NCBI RefSeq assembly: GCF_026013525.1
Contig: NZ_JAPDRA010000014.1
Location: 1-58,616 of the forward strand
Source: Sphingomonas canadensis
GTDB taxonomy: Bacteria > Pseudomonadota > Alphaproteobacteria > Sphingomonadales > Sphingomonadaceae
Reading direction: 5' to 3'
Length of the DNA: 58,616 nt
Below are positions 40,735 to 49,067 of this stretch, piece after piece (positions within the stretch are counted from its first letter, which is position 1; each line of letters begins with the position of its first letter). A model generated the notes under the pieces. That model had not been told where the DNA came from. It did not search any database and saw only the letters and a list, made by a program, of their open reading frames with translations. Made by a program: the position numbers and the translations under genes.

Positions 40735-41289
40735 CTAGGCGCCGGCAGCCCCGGTGCCGGGCCGCGCCGCATGCGCGAACAGCCAGGCGGCGGCCAGCCA
40801 CAGCGCGGCGAACACCCCCGTCGCGCCGATCACGTCGCCCGGCCAGGAACGGTCCCCCGCCCCCATCCCGCCGCCGAGCGCGATCGCGCCCACGGCAATC
40901 TGCGCCACCGCCGTCGCCGCCATCGCGCGTGCCATGCCCGCCGCGCGCAACCGGGCAAGCGTGGCTCCGGCCACGCCGGTCGCCAGCACGCCCGCGAACA
41001 TCAGGTTGGCGGGATCGTCCTCCGATCCGATAATCCCCACCGCGCCGTTGACCCAGAACAGCAGCACCGCCCCACCGATCGCGAATGCCGTGCCCGCGCG
41101 ATAGGCCGCGCCGCTCCCGGTCCGCGCGAACAGCTCGAACCCGCCGATCGCCGCCGCCAGCATCGCGGCGAAGACCGCGAAGTCCGCCACCGTCCAGCGC
41201 ACCTCGTCCGTAAGGCGCATCGCCGCCAGCGGCACCAGCATCAGCGCCCCGGCGATGCTCCAGGCCGCGATCCTCCATTGCTTCGACAT
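40735..41289 (-). CDS. Polytopic membrane protein of unknown function
   Basis: 184 residues with about six predicted membrane helices (IAAWSIAGALMLVPLAAM, FAVFAAMLAAAIGGFEL, AFAIGGAVLLFWVNGAVG, LMFAGVLATGVAGATLA, ATAVAQIAVGAIALGGG, VFAALWLAAAWLFAHA). GGGAGGACGGC precedes the ATG at 41289. It is convergent with the aminotransferase (11-bp gap) and 89 bp downstream of mtnA. No family is recognised beyond 'hypothetical membrane protein'. Confidence 0.7.
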   Translation of the reverse strand: MSKQWRIAAWSIAGALMLVPLAAMRLTDEVRWTVADFAVFAAMLAAAIGGFELFARTGSGAAYRAGTAFAIGGAVLLFWVNGAVGIIGSEDDPANLMFAGVLATGVAGATLARLRAAGMARAMAATAVAQIAVGAIALGGGMGAGDRSWPGDVIGATGVFAALWLAAAWLFAHAARPGTGAAGA

Positions 41290-41378
41290 GCCGTCCTCCC
41301 GTGAAACCGCCTTGCGCCTAGCCGCGCGGCGAGCAGCGCTGATCCGCACGGCAAGGAGAAACGGTGCAGGCCGGCGCC

Positions 41379-42425
41379 TCAAACCTTGTCCAGCACCCCG
41401 CGCTCGGTGATGTAGGCGGTCACCAGCCGGGCGGGCGTCACGTCGAACGCCGGGTTGGCCGCGGGCGATCCGGTTACGCGCACGGTGCGGATCATGCCCT
41501 CGGCATCGGGGCCGGTCAGCCACTTCACCTCGTCGGCGCTGCGTTCCTCGATCGGGATATCGGCGCCGGTCGCGGTAGCGGGGTCGAAAGTGGTGTAGGG
41601 CAGCGCGACATAGAAGGGCACGCCGTTGTCGTGCGCCGCCAGCGCCTTCAGATAGGTGCCGATCTTGTTGCAGACATCGCCGTTGGCGGTCACCCGGTCG
41701 GTGCCGACGATCACGGCGTCCACCTGCCCCTCCATCATCAGCAGCCCGCCGGCATTGTCCGCCACCAGCGTGTGCGGCACGCCATGATTGGCCAGCTCGA
41801 ACGCGGTGAGCAACGCGCCCTGGTTGCGCGGCCGCGTCTCGTCCACCCACACATGGATCGGGATGCCCGCGTCATGCGCGAGATAGATGGGCGCGGTGGC
41901 GGTGCCGTAATCCACCGTCGCCAGCCATCCGGCGTTGCAATGCGTCAGGATGTTGAGCGGGCGATGCGGGTTGCGGGCGTGGAGCGTCCGCAACAGCGCC
42001 AGCCCATGCTCGCCGATCGCGCGGCACAGCGCGGCGTCCTCATCGGCGATGGCGTCGGCGCGGGCGAAGGCGGCGGCGGCGCGCTCCGCCGGCGCCAGGT
42101 CCGCGACATGGGCACGCACCGAATCGAGCGCCCATCGCAGGTTGATCGCGGTCGGCCGGGTCGCCACCAGCAGGTCATATCCCGCCGCCAGCCCCGCGTC
42201 GGAGGGATCGTCCGCCAGCGCCATCGCCAGGCCATAGGCGGCGGTGGCGCCGATCATCGGCGCCCCGCGCGTCCACATCTCGCGGATCGCCGCGGCGGCG
42301 GTGGCGGCGTCGCGCAGTTCGACCCACTTCACCTCCCAGGGCAGCAGCCGCTGGTCCAGGATCGCCACGCCCGCGCCGTCGGCGGTGCGGGCGATCGAAC
42401 GGCGGTGCGCGCCCTCCAGGATCAC
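41379..42425 (-). CDS. mtnA: Methylthioribose-1-phosphate isomerase
   Basis: 348 residues, eIF2B-related fold. Conserved motifs: IREMWTRGAPMIGATAAYG, the catalytic Cys in ILTHCNAGWLAT (~161), VDETRPRNQGALLTAFEL and the catalytic Asp in VIVGTDRVTANGDV (~240), then NKIGTYLKALAA. It converts 5-methylthioribose-1-phosphate to 5-methylthioribulose-1-phosphate in the cytoplasm, the committed step before MtnB. It overlaps mtnC by 4 bp and is the last gene of the salvage operon. No mtnK or mtnP is visible in the window, so the phosphorylated substrate must be made elsewhere. Confidence 0.95.
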   Translation of the reverse strand: MILEGAHRRSIARTADGAGVAILDQRLLPWEVKWVELRDAATAAAAIREMWTRGAPMIGATAAYGLAMALADDPSDAGLAAGYDLLVATRPTAINLRWALDSVRAHVADLAPAERAAAAFARADAIADEDAALCRAIGEHGLALLRTLHARNPHRPLNILTHCNAGWLATVDYGTATAPIYLAHDAGIPIHVWVDETRPRNQGALLTAFELANHGVPHTLVADNAGGLLMMEGQVDAVIVGTDRVTANGDVCNKIGTYLKALAAHDNGVPFYVALPYTTFDPATATGADIPIEERSADEVKWLTGPDAEGMIRTVRVTGSPAANPAFDVTPARLVTAYITERGVLDKV

Positions 42426-43054
42426 GGCAGCACCTCCGCCAGCGAGTGGACGTCGCCGCCCTGCCCCTCGCGGTCGATCAGCAGCGCCTGCATCCCCGCC
42501 GCGCGCGCGGCCGCGATCTCGGCCGCGGCGTCGGAAACGAACAATATCTCGCCCGGCGCCAGCCCCAGCGCGGCGGCGATGCGCGTATAGGATTCCGCCT
42601 CGCGCTTCGGCCCGGTGGTGGTGTCGAAATAGCCCGACAGCATCGGCGTCAGGTCGCCCGCGGTCGAATGGCCGAAGATCAGCTTCTGCGCGGCGATCGA
42701 TCCGGAGGAATAGATGTGGACGGGGATGCCCCGCCCGGTCCAGCGCCGGATCGCCTCGGGCGTGTCGGGATAGACATGGCCCGAAAGCTCGCCATCGGCA
42801 TAGCCCTGCGCCCAGATCAGCCCCTGAAGCGTCTTGAGCGGGGTTTCCTTGCGGTCCTCCGCGATCCAGCTCAGCAGCGTACCGGCGGGATCGGGGCCGG
42901 GAACCTGTGCCAGGATCGGCGCGGTCTCTTCAGGATGGGCGGCAACATAGGCGCGTAAATGCCTGGCCGCATAGGGAAACAGCTCGTCCGCGACGAAGGA
43001 GATGCTGCTCGTCGTGCCCTCGATATCGAGGAGGATTGCCTTCACGCTGGTCAT
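42422..43054 (-). CDS. mtnC: Acireductone synthase (enolase-phosphatase)
   Basis: 210 residues, HAD superfamily. The nucleophile Asp is in ILLDIEGTTSS (~residue 10). Motif II is VHIYSSGSIAAQKLIFG, the Lys is in TTTGPKREAESY, and the final acidic motif is LFVSDAAAEI. It enolises and dephosphorylates 2,3-diketo-5-methylthiopentyl-1-phosphate to acireductone. The fused enzyme replaces the separate MtnW and MtnX of Bacillus. It lies between mtnD and mtnA on the minus strand. Confidence 0.95.
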   Translation of the reverse strand: MTSVKAILLDIEGTTSSISFVADELFPYAARHLRAYVAAHPEETAPILAQVPGPDPAGTLLSWIAEDRKETPLKTLQGLIWAQGYADGELSGHVYPDTPEAIRRWTGRGIPVHIYSSGSIAAQKLIFGHSTAGDLTPMLSGYFDTTTGPKREAESYTRIAAALGLAPGEILFVSDAAAEIAAARAAGMQALLIDREGQGGDVHSLAEVLP

Positions 43055-43080
43055 GCTTGGTCCGTGCTGGGAATGCGGCG

Positions 43081-43635
43081 TCAGGCAGCGACCGGCTCGT
43101 GGCGCGGGAAGCGGCCGGCGATGGTGTCACCGGTGAACTTCGCCACCCATCCGTCCGGATTGGTGAACAGGCGGATCGCGGTGAAGCGCGGCGCCGGCCC
43201 CATGTCGAACCAGTGGCGCATCCCGGCGGGCACGGAGATCAGGTCGCCCTCCTCGCACAGCACGGCATAGACGCGCCCGTCGTCGCCGTGGAGCGTGAAC
43301 AGCCCCTCGCCCTCGACGAAGAAGCGTACCTCGTCCTCCGAATGGCGGTGCTCGGACAGGAACTTGGCGCGCAATTCGTGCTTCTGGGGATGATCGGGCA
43401 CCATGCGGATCACGTCCACCGACTGATAGCCGTTGGCGGCGCACAGCCGCTCTACCTCCGGCGCGAAGGCGGCCAGCACCTCCTCCTGCTCCGCCGCCGC
43501 GTCGATCGGGCGCGACGGCCATTGTTCGAAACGCACGCCCAGCGGCGCGACCGCCTGGGCGATCGCGGCCGGATCGGTGATGTCTGCCAGCGGCTGGCCG
43601 CCATCGCCCTCGGCGAAGATCCGCAGTCTCGTCAT
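43081..43635 (-). CDS. mtnD: Acireductone dioxygenase
   Basis: 184-residue cupin. Metal ligands H96, H98, E102 and H141 are all present (SEHRHSEDEV; MRHWFD), at almost the same numbering as the Klebsiella enzyme. The bound metal decides the outcome: Fe(II) gives 2-oxo-4-methylthiobutyrate and formate, Ni(II) gives an off-pathway product with CO. The start is at 43635, where the family begins (TRLRIFAE). It overlaps mtnB by 4 bp and lies 26 bp before mtnC. Confidence 0.95.
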   Translation of the reverse strand: MTRLRIFAEGDGGQPLADITDPAAIAQAVAPLGVRFEQWPSRPIDAAAEQEEVLAAFAPEVERLCAANGYQSVDVIRMVPDHPQKHELRAKFLSEHRHSEDEVRFFVEGEGLFTLHGDDGRVYAVLCEEGDLISVPAGMRHWFDMGPAPRFTAIRLFTNPDGWVAKFTGDTIAGRFPRHEPVAA

Positions 43636-44264
43636 CGTGCCGCTCCGTTCCTGAATCCGATCTCGGCGAGTTCGGCGGCGATCAGCCACTCGGTCGCCTC
43701 CAGAACATGCTCTGCCTCGGCCACGCTGGCGCCCCAGGAATAGAGGCCGTGGCTGCGGATAAGATAGGCCGGTATCGCCCCCGGCGCCAGCAGCGCGGGC
43801 GATACCGCGGCCTCGATCACCGCCATGTCCTGGCTGTTGTCGACGATCGGCAGCCGCGCCTGTGCCTCATGCGTGTCGATGCCCGGATAGATCTTCAGCA
43901 TCTCATGCCCGCGGAACACCCATTCGCGCGCCTGGGGATAGGCGCGGCTCAGCCCCACCGCCTCGGGCGAATGGCCGTGCAGCACGCCATTGGCTTCGGG
44001 GAACAGGCGATAGATCGCCAGGTGCAGCGCGGTCTCCGCCGATGGTTTGCCGGGGGTCAGCGGCGTGCCGTCCAGCGCCACGCGCATGATGTCCGCGGGC
44101 GTCAGCCGTCCCTTGTGGCGGCCGGAAACGGTCAGCGCGATGCTGCCGTCGTCCAGCCGCGCCGAATAATTGCCGCCCGTCGCGGGCGCCCAGCCGCGGA
44201 AATCGAGGCGGCGGCCGGTTTCCACCAGCGCGCGCGCGGCGTCATCGAAGCCCATGGTTCCCAT
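43632..44264 (-). CDS. mtnB: Methylthioribulose-1-phosphate dehydratase
   Basis: 210 residues, class II aldolase/adducin fold. Motifs: GWAPATGGNYSARL, VSGRHKGRLTPADI, the metal His pair in VLHGHSPEAVG, and the third His in IRSHGLYSWG. It dehydrates methylthioribulose-1-phosphate to the diketone used by MtnC. GGGAG precedes the ATG at 44264; an ATG at 44255 is a weaker option. It is the first gene of the mtnB-mtnD-mtnC-mtnA operon, in the order of use apart from mtnA. Confidence 0.93.
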   Translation of the reverse strand: MGTMGFDDAARALVETGRRLDFRGWAPATGGNYSARLDDGSIALTVSGRHKGRLTPADIMRVALDGTPLTPGKPSAETALHLAIYRLFPEANGVLHGHSPEAVGLSRAYPQAREWVFRGHEMLKIYPGIDTHEAQARLPIVDNSQDMAVIEAAVSPALLAPGAIPAYLIRSHGLYSWGASVAEAEHVLEATEWLIAAELAEIGFRNGAAR

Positions 44265-44307
44265 GGCCGCGCTCCCTACCGGCGGAATGTTGCGAAGGAA
44301 ATCGCGA

Positions 44308-45042
44308 TCAGCGCGCCGCGGGAGAATCCTTCGCCGCAACCTCCTTGGCCGGGCCGGTGACCCAGGAAGAGGTGGCCGCGGGCTGCGATCCGTCGCCGCT
44401 CACCGGCACCAGCGCCGGGGGCGGCGCCACGCTGCCGCCCGCGCTGGTGACGACATTATATTGTTCGGACGCGAACTGGCTGGGATCGGCATAAAGCGTC
44501 GGCGGCGCGGTGCGGCGCTGGATCGGATCGTCGATCGGCCAGTCCACCACCGATACGCCGCCGCCCATGCGGGTGAGCTGGAAGAGCTGCTTGGCGAATT
44601 CGGCGGGCAGGCGGATGCAGCCGTGCGACGCCGGATAGCCCGGCAGGCGCCCCGCGTGCAGCGCGATCCCGTCCCAGGTCAGCCGCTGCATCCAGGGCAT
44701 CGGCGCGTTCGAATAGAGGTTCGAACGGTGGAACGGCTTCTTCTGCAGGATGGTGAAGTCGCCGGTCGGCGTGTCTTTGCCCGGCTTGCCGGTGGAAACC
44801 GTGCTGACCCCGATCAGCACATCGCCGCGATAGACATAGGCGAGCTGCGCCGGGATGCTGACCACCACCGTCACCTCGCCCACCAGCCCCGCGCTGGCGG
44901 GCGTCAGGCTGTCGGCACCGAACCACACGAATTCGCCCGGGCGCAACGCCAGCCGTTCGGAACTGGTGGCATAGCCCTGTGCCAGCACCGGCGCGGTCCA
45001 ACAGCAAAGCAGCAACGCGATAACGAGCCGGACGGCCCTCAT
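44308..45042 (-). CDS. Exported L,D-transpeptidase (YkuD domain)
   Basis: 244 residues. The signal peptide ends near APVLAQ. The YkuD domain (~55-165) has VVVSIPAQLAYVYRGDVLIG, TPTGDFTILQKK, IALHAGRLPGYPASHGCIRLP with the catalytic Cys in SHGCIRL, and a His upstream. A Ser/Ala/Pro-rich tail follows. It forms or exchanges 3-3 (L,D) cross-links in peptidoglycan or links Lpp-like proteins. GGAG 6 nt before the ATG at 45042 supports that start. It is divergent from the second L,D-transpeptidase-like gene, with a CtrA-like box in between. Confidence 0.9.
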   Translation of the reverse strand: MRAVRLVIALLLCCWTAPVLAQGYATSSERLALRPGEFVWFGADSLTPASAGLVGEVTVVVSIPAQLAYVYRGDVLIGVSTVSTGKPGKDTPTGDFTILQKKPFHRSNLYSNAPMPWMQRLTWDGIALHAGRLPGYPASHGCIRLPAEFAKQLFQLTRMGGGVSVVDWPIDDPIQRRTAPPTLYADPSQFASEQYNVVTSAGGSVAPPPALVPVSGDGSQPAATSSWVTGPAKEVAAKDSPAAR

Positions 45043-45087
45043 TCCCATCTCCGTTCGATACGGCACGCCTTATGGTTAACGCGAAAG

Positions 45088-45102
45088 TTAACGGACCGTT
45101 AG
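45088..45102. promoter_or_regulatory. CtrA-like box upstream of L,D-transpeptidase
   Basis: TTAA-CGGACCG-TTAG matches the CtrA consensus TTAA-N7-TTAA at 7 of 8 positions and lies 46-60 bp upstream of the 45042 start. Two palindromic GTTAAC hexamers (45075-45080, 45087-45092) and a tandem GGCATATT repeat (45103-45120) lie around it. CtrA control of cell-wall genes is known in Alphaproteobacteria; here it is inferred from one site. Confidence 0.35.
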
Positions 45103-45309
45103 GCATATTTCGGCATATTACGGGTGCGGGCGATTCCCGGGGTGCGCACCGGACAAACGCTTGGCAATGTTCGGCTATTGGCCGGCCGCATCGGCGAACC
45201 GGGGCGAAAGTGCGACGATTCGTCCGATTTGGGACACTTGTTGCACAAGCCGAAGCGCAGGCTTCTGCTATAACGTCTTCCACGGGGAAGAGATTGGGCA
45301 AGGTGGAGT

Positions 45310-46038
45310 GTGAAGGACACGCTTAACTCGGCGCAGACGCGCCGTGCGCTTATCAAGTCGGCCTTGGTGATGGCGGGCGGCGTTGCCGTAAGCGCTTGCA
45401 CCACGCGCGGAGTGACGGCCTCGGTGCAGATGCCGAAGCCTGCTCCGGCAATTCCGGTTCCTGCCGTGGTGGCGCATCCGGTGGCTCCGGCCCCGGCGGT
45501 CGCGCGCCGCGCCGGAATGGCGCCCGCCGGCGTCCGGCCAGAGCTGTTCCGCCGCGCCGTCGCCGCGCTCGACCGGCATTCGATGTCGATCGCGTCGCAC
45601 GATCGCATCGCGATCGCGGACTTCTCGGTCTCGTCGTCGCTGCCGCGCTTCTTCCTGATCAACATGGGCAACGGCCAGGTCGAAAGCCTGCTGGTATCGC
45701 ATGGCAGCGGTTCGGATCCGGCGCACACCGGCTGGCTCCAGCGCTTCTCGAACGATCCTGGCTCGAACGCCACCTGCGAGGGCGCGTTCGTCACCTCCGA
45801 CTATTATTTCGGCAAGCATGGCGCGTCGCAGCGGCTGATCGGCCTGGATGCGACCAACAACAACGCCCTCGATCGCGCGATTGTGGTGCATGGCGCCAAA
45901 TATGCCACCGCCGAACATATGGCGACCTATGGCAAGCTCGGCCGCAGCCAGGGCTGCTTCGCGGTCGGCCCCAACGAGCTGGACATGGTGTTCCTGCGCC
46001 TCGGGCCGGGCCGCCTGATCTTCTCGGCGAAGGTCTGA
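45310..46038 (+). CDS. L,D-transpeptidase-like catalytic protein (YkuD_2 type)
   Basis: 242 residues from GTG 45310, with AAGGTGGA upstream. The N-terminus QTRRALIKSALVMAGGVAVSACT is a Tat-like or lipoprotein signal (Cys in VSAC). A Pro/Ala/Val linker (~38-65) follows, then the murein L,D-transpeptidase catalytic family with IAIADFSVSSSLPRFFLINM, LVSHGSGSD, YFGKHGASQRLIGLD, IVVHGAKYA and SQGCFAVGPNELDMV. The catalytic Cys is in the last motif and differs from the SHGC of classical YkuD. It probably trims or cross-links peptidoglycan, opposite in direction to the classical enzyme next door. Confidence 0.85.
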   Translation: MKDTLNSAQTRRALIKSALVMAGGVAVSACTTRGVTASVQMPKPAPAIPVPAVVAHPVAPAPAVARRAGMAPAGVRPELFRRAVAALDRHSMSIASHDRIAIADFSVSSSLPRFFLINMGNGQVESLLVSHGSGSDPAHTGWLQRFSNDPGSNATCEGAFVTSDYYFGKHGASQRLIGLDATNNNALDRAIVVHGAKYATAEHMATYGKLGRSQGCFAVGPNELDMVFLRLGPGRLIFSAKV

Positions 46039-46079
46039 CGACCGCTTCCGGCGCCGCCCGCGCGGCCGCCGGTCGTACC

Positions 46080-46102
46080 CGCACGGGGCTGGCCCCCGTG
46101 CG
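46080..46102 (+). terminator. GC-rich hairpin after the L,D-transpeptidase-like gene
   Basis: CGCACGGGG (46080-46088) pairs with CCCCGTGCG (46094-46102) around a five-base loop, 42 bp after the stop codon. There is no U-tract, as is common in high-GC genomes. It may separate this gene from nadE. Confidence 0.45.
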
Positions 46103-46126
46103 CGTGCGCGTCTAGGAATGCGGCCG

Positions 46127-48178
46127 ATGGCAAAGGCGCACCCCTTTTATTCGATCCACCGCCACGGGATGATCCGGGCGGGCGTGTGTACGCCGCTGGC
46201 CACCGCGGGCGATCCCGCTGCCAACGCCGCCGCCGCGATCGCGCTGGCCCGTCAGGGCGACGGCGAGGCGGCGGACCTGCTGCTGTTCCCCGAGCTGAAC
46301 CTATCCAGCTACGCGATCGACGACCTGCACCTTCAGGACGCGCTGCTCCACGCGACCGAAAAGGGGCTGGCGGAGATCGCCGCGGCCAGCGCCGGCCTGC
46401 GCCCGTTGCTGCTGCTGGGCGCGGCGTTGCGCCGCAACGGCCGCGTCTACAACTGCGCCGTCGCGATCCATCGCGGCCGCATCCTGGGCGTGGTGCCGAA
46501 GAGCTTCCTGCCCAACTATCGCGAATATTACGAAAAGCGCTGGTTCGCCCCCGGCGCGGGGCTGACCGGGCTGGAGATCGCGGTGGCCGGGCAGACCGCC
46601 CCCTTCGGCACCGACCTGATCTTCGCCGCCGCCGATCTGCCCGATTTCGTCGTGCATGCGGAAATCTGCGAGGATTATTGGGCGCCCGCCCCGCCCTCCA
46701 CGCTGGGGGCGCTGGCGGGTGCGCTGGTGCTGTGCAACCTCTCCGCCTCCAACATCACCGTGGGCAAGGCGCGCGAGCGGGCGCTGCTCTGCGCATCGCA
46801 ATCGGTGCGCACGGCTTCGGCCTATCTCTACTCCGCCTCCGGCCCCGGAGAGAGCACCACCGACCTTGCCTGGGACGGCCAGGGCGAGATCTGGGAGCTG
46901 GGCGAGCTGCTCGCCACCTCCGAACGTTTCGAGCTGACCACCGAGATCATCTACGCCGATCTGGACCTGGAGCGGCTGCGCCAGGAGCGGATGCGCAACG
47001 GCACCTTCAACGATGCCGCCGCCGCCGCGGGCCATCCGGAAACGCGCTTCCGCCGCATCGCCTTCGCGCATCAGCCCGATTACGCCGATGTCGGCCTCGT
47101 CCGCCCGCTGCGCCGCTTCCCCTTCGTGCCCAACACGCCCGAACGGCTGGCCGAGGATTGCTACGAGGCGTTCAACATCCAGGTGGAGGGGCTGCGCAAG
47201 CGGATCGCCGCCACCGGGGCCAAGCGGCTGGTGATCGGCATCTCCGGCGGGCTCGATTCCACCCATGCGCTGATCGTCGCGGCAAAGGCGATGGACCGGC
47301 TGGGCCGCCCGCGCTCGGAGATACTGGGCTATACCATGCCCGGCTTCGCGACCGGCGAGGAGACGCGCGCCAACGCCTGGGCGCTGATGGACGCGATCGG
47401 CGCGACGGGCGCCGAGATCGACATCCGCCCCGCTGCCAACCAGATGCTCGCCGACATGGGCCATCCCTATGCCAAGGGCGAGCCGGTGTATGACGTGACG
47501 TTCGAGAACGTCCAGGCGGGCCTGCGCACCGACTATCTGTTTCGCCTCGCCAACCAGCATGACGGCTTCGTCGTCGGCACGGGCGACCTCTCCGAAATGG
47601 CGCTCGGCTGGTGTACCTATGGCGTGGGCGACCAGATGAGCCATTATGCCGTCAACACCGGCGTGCCCAAGACGCTGATCCAGTATCTGATCCGCTGGAC
47701 GGTGCGCGCGGGCCAGTTCACGGGCGAAGCCGCGGCGGTTCTGGAGCGTATCCTGGCGACCGAGATTTCGCCCGAACTGGTGCCCGCCGGCGCCGATGGG
47801 AAGATCCAGAGCACGCAGGACCGCATCGGGCCATATGAACTCCACGATTTCTTCCTCCACTACACGATCCGCCACGGGCTGCGGCCGTCGAAGATCGCCT
47901 TCCTGGCGTGGCATGCGTGGAAGGATGCCGGGGCGGGCCGCTGGCCGCTCGGCTTCCCGGAGGACGCGCGCAACCAATATGACCTGACCACGATCGCGAA
48001 GTGGCTGGAAACCTTCCTGTTCCGCTTCTTTCAGATCAGTCAGTTCAAGCGATCGGCGATCCCGAACGGGCCGAAGGTTTCGGCCGGCGGCGCGCTGAGC
48101 CCGCGCGGGGACTGGCGGGCACCTTCGGATGGGGAGGCCACCCCATGGATCGACGAATTGAGGGGGGAATTGCCGTGA
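46127..48178 (+). CDS. nadE: Glutamine-dependent NAD+ synthetase
   Basis: 683 residues, the long two-domain form. The N-terminal nitrilase-type glutaminase has the E-K-C triad: Glu in FPELNLSSY (~56), Lys in VVPKSFLPNYREYYEKRWF (~125) and Cys in HAEICEDYW (~181). The C-terminal synthetase has the P-loop IGISGGLDSTHAL (~373) and TGDLSEMALGWCTYG. It amidates deamido-NAD with ammonia from glutamine. The ATG at 46127 has AGGA 9 nt upstream; an ATG at 46118 adds three residues but abuts the ribosome site. The next gene overlaps its stop (GTGA). Confidence 0.95.
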   Translation: MAKAHPFYSIHRHGMIRAGVCTPLATAGDPAANAAAAIALARQGDGEAADLLLFPELNLSSYAIDDLHLQDALLHATEKGLAEIAAASAGLRPLLLLGAALRRNGRVYNCAVAIHRGRILGVVPKSFLPNYREYYEKRWFAPGAGLTGLEIAVAGQTAPFGTDLIFAAADLPDFVVHAEICEDYWAPAPPSTLGALAGALVLCNLSASNITVGKARERALLCASQSVRTASAYLYSASGPGESTTDLAWDGQGEIWELGELLATSERFELTTEIIYADLDLERLRQERMRNGTFNDAAAAAGHPETRFRRIAFAHQPDYADVGLVRPLRRFPFVPNTPERLAEDCYEAFNIQVEGLRKRIAATGAKRLVIGISGGLDSTHALIVAAKAMDRLGRPRSEILGYTMPGFATGEETRANAWALMDAIGATGAEIDIRPAANQMLADMGHPYAKGEPVYDVTFENVQAGLRTDYLFRLANQHDGFVVGTGDLSEMALGWCTYGVGDQMSHYAVNTGVPKTLIQYLIRWTVRAGQFTGEAAAVLERILATEISPELVPAGADGKIQSTQDRIGPYELHDFFLHYTIRHGLRPSKIAFLAWHAWKDAGAGRWPLGFPEDARNQYDLTTIAKWLETFLFRFFQISQFKRSAIPNGPKVSAGGALSPRGDWRAPSDGEATPWIDELRGELP

Positions 48179-48666
48179 AGATGCTGACATTGCTCGCCGG
48201 CGCCGCCGCGCTGGCCGCCATCGCCGTGCCGGCGCATGCGGATTGGCCGCCCACCGCCTGGGGCATGACGGTGAAGCAGGTCCTCGCCGCCGTTCCGGGC
48301 GCTCAGGAGCTCGCCTGGCAGGGCACCGAACATGACGTATGGGGACAACGCAAGCTGGCCGAGGCGCCCTCCACCGACGGGGATGTCGCCGTGCGCGCCG
48401 AATTCTATTTCGACGCGGACAAGGGCAAGCTCGGCTTCGTGCGGCTGGTGGCGAGCGACAAGGGCCAATGCGTGGCATGGGAGCAGAAGCTGGTCGCGCG
48501 CTATGGCGCCGGATCGGCCAGTAAGCCGTCGGCGACGCTGCTGGGCGAGATGGTGAACCATCGCTGGGTCGATCCGAAGGGCAAGGACCGGCTGCTCTAC
48601 CTCCGGCTGCACGACAGCGCCGGCAAGCCCGATTACTGCCACCTGATCCGGCAGCAGCCGGAGTGA
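48175..48666 (+). CDS. Secreted protein of unknown function
   Basis: 163 residues from GTG 48175, which overlaps the nadE TGA and follows GAGGGGGGAA. The signal peptide is KMLTLLAGAAALAAIAVPAHA. The mature part starts DWPPTAWGMTVKQVLAAVPGA, then VRAEFYFDADKGKLGFVRLV and LGEMVNHRWVDPKGKDRLL, with two Cys that could form a disulphide (QCVAWE, DYCHL). The W-x-x-T-x-x-Q opening resembles small periplasmic proteins with weak similarity to each other. No function is assigned. Confidence 0.75.
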   Translation: MKMLTLLAGAAALAAIAVPAHADWPPTAWGMTVKQVLAAVPGAQELAWQGTEHDVWGQRKLAEAPSTDGDVAVRAEFYFDADKGKLGFVRLVASDKGQCVAWEQKLVARYGAGSASKPSATLLGEMVNHRWVDPKGKDRLLYLRLHDSAGKPDYCHLIRQQPE

Positions 48667-49067
48667 GGCCGCCGCCGCTGCGCCCCGGCTATGCGCTGGC
48701 CGCGGCGGCGATCTTCGCGGTGGAGGTACTGATCGCGCTGTTCGTGCGCGACCGGTTCGTGCGCCCCTATCTTGGCGACGTGCTGGCGGTGGTGCTGGTC
48801 TATGCCGGGCTGCGCGCGATCACGCCGTTGCGCGTGGTGCCCGCGGCGCTGGCGGCACTGGGCGTGGCGTTCGCGGTGGAGCTGGGGCAGCTTGCCGGGC
48901 TGGTCCATCTGCTCGGGCTCGGCTCCAGCCCCGTCGCACGCACGGTGCTGGGCACGGGCTTCGATCCCGCCGATCTGCTCGCCTACACGGCGGGGGCCGG
49001 GATCGTGGTGGTCGCGGAGCATCTGCGCGGCGTCACCGCCCGCGAAGGATCTCGCGCAGCGCCCTGA
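48663..49067 (+). CDS. DUF2809-like membrane protein
   Basis: 134 residues from GTG 48663, which overlaps the preceding stop (GTGA). It has four membrane helices (YALAAAAIFAVEVLIALFV, LGDVLAVVLVYAGLRAI, VVPAALAALGVAFAVELGQL, DLLAYTAGAGIVVVAEHL). The LGDVLAVVL and GTGFDPADLLAYTAGA motifs match the small DUF2809 (VanZ-like) family. The function is unknown. Its 3' end overlaps the convergent mobA by 35 bp. Confidence 0.7.
   Translation: MRPPPLRPGYALAAAAIFAVEVLIALFVRDRFVRPYLGDVLAVVLVYAGLRAITPLRVVPAALAALGVAFAVELGQLAGLVHLLGLGSSPVARTVLGTGFDPADLLAYTAGAGIVVVAEHLRGVTAREGSRAAP

Noticed and set aside
45075..45092. GTTAAC-N6-GTTAAC as the CtrA box
   Set aside because: The TTAA spacing is 8, not 7. The neighbouring TTAA-N7-TTAG fits better and was reported instead.
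46301..48478. 725-residue minus-strand frame
   Set aside because: Antisense to nadE; no ribosome site, no domain, Arg/Ala/His bias typical of GC-rich shadow frames.
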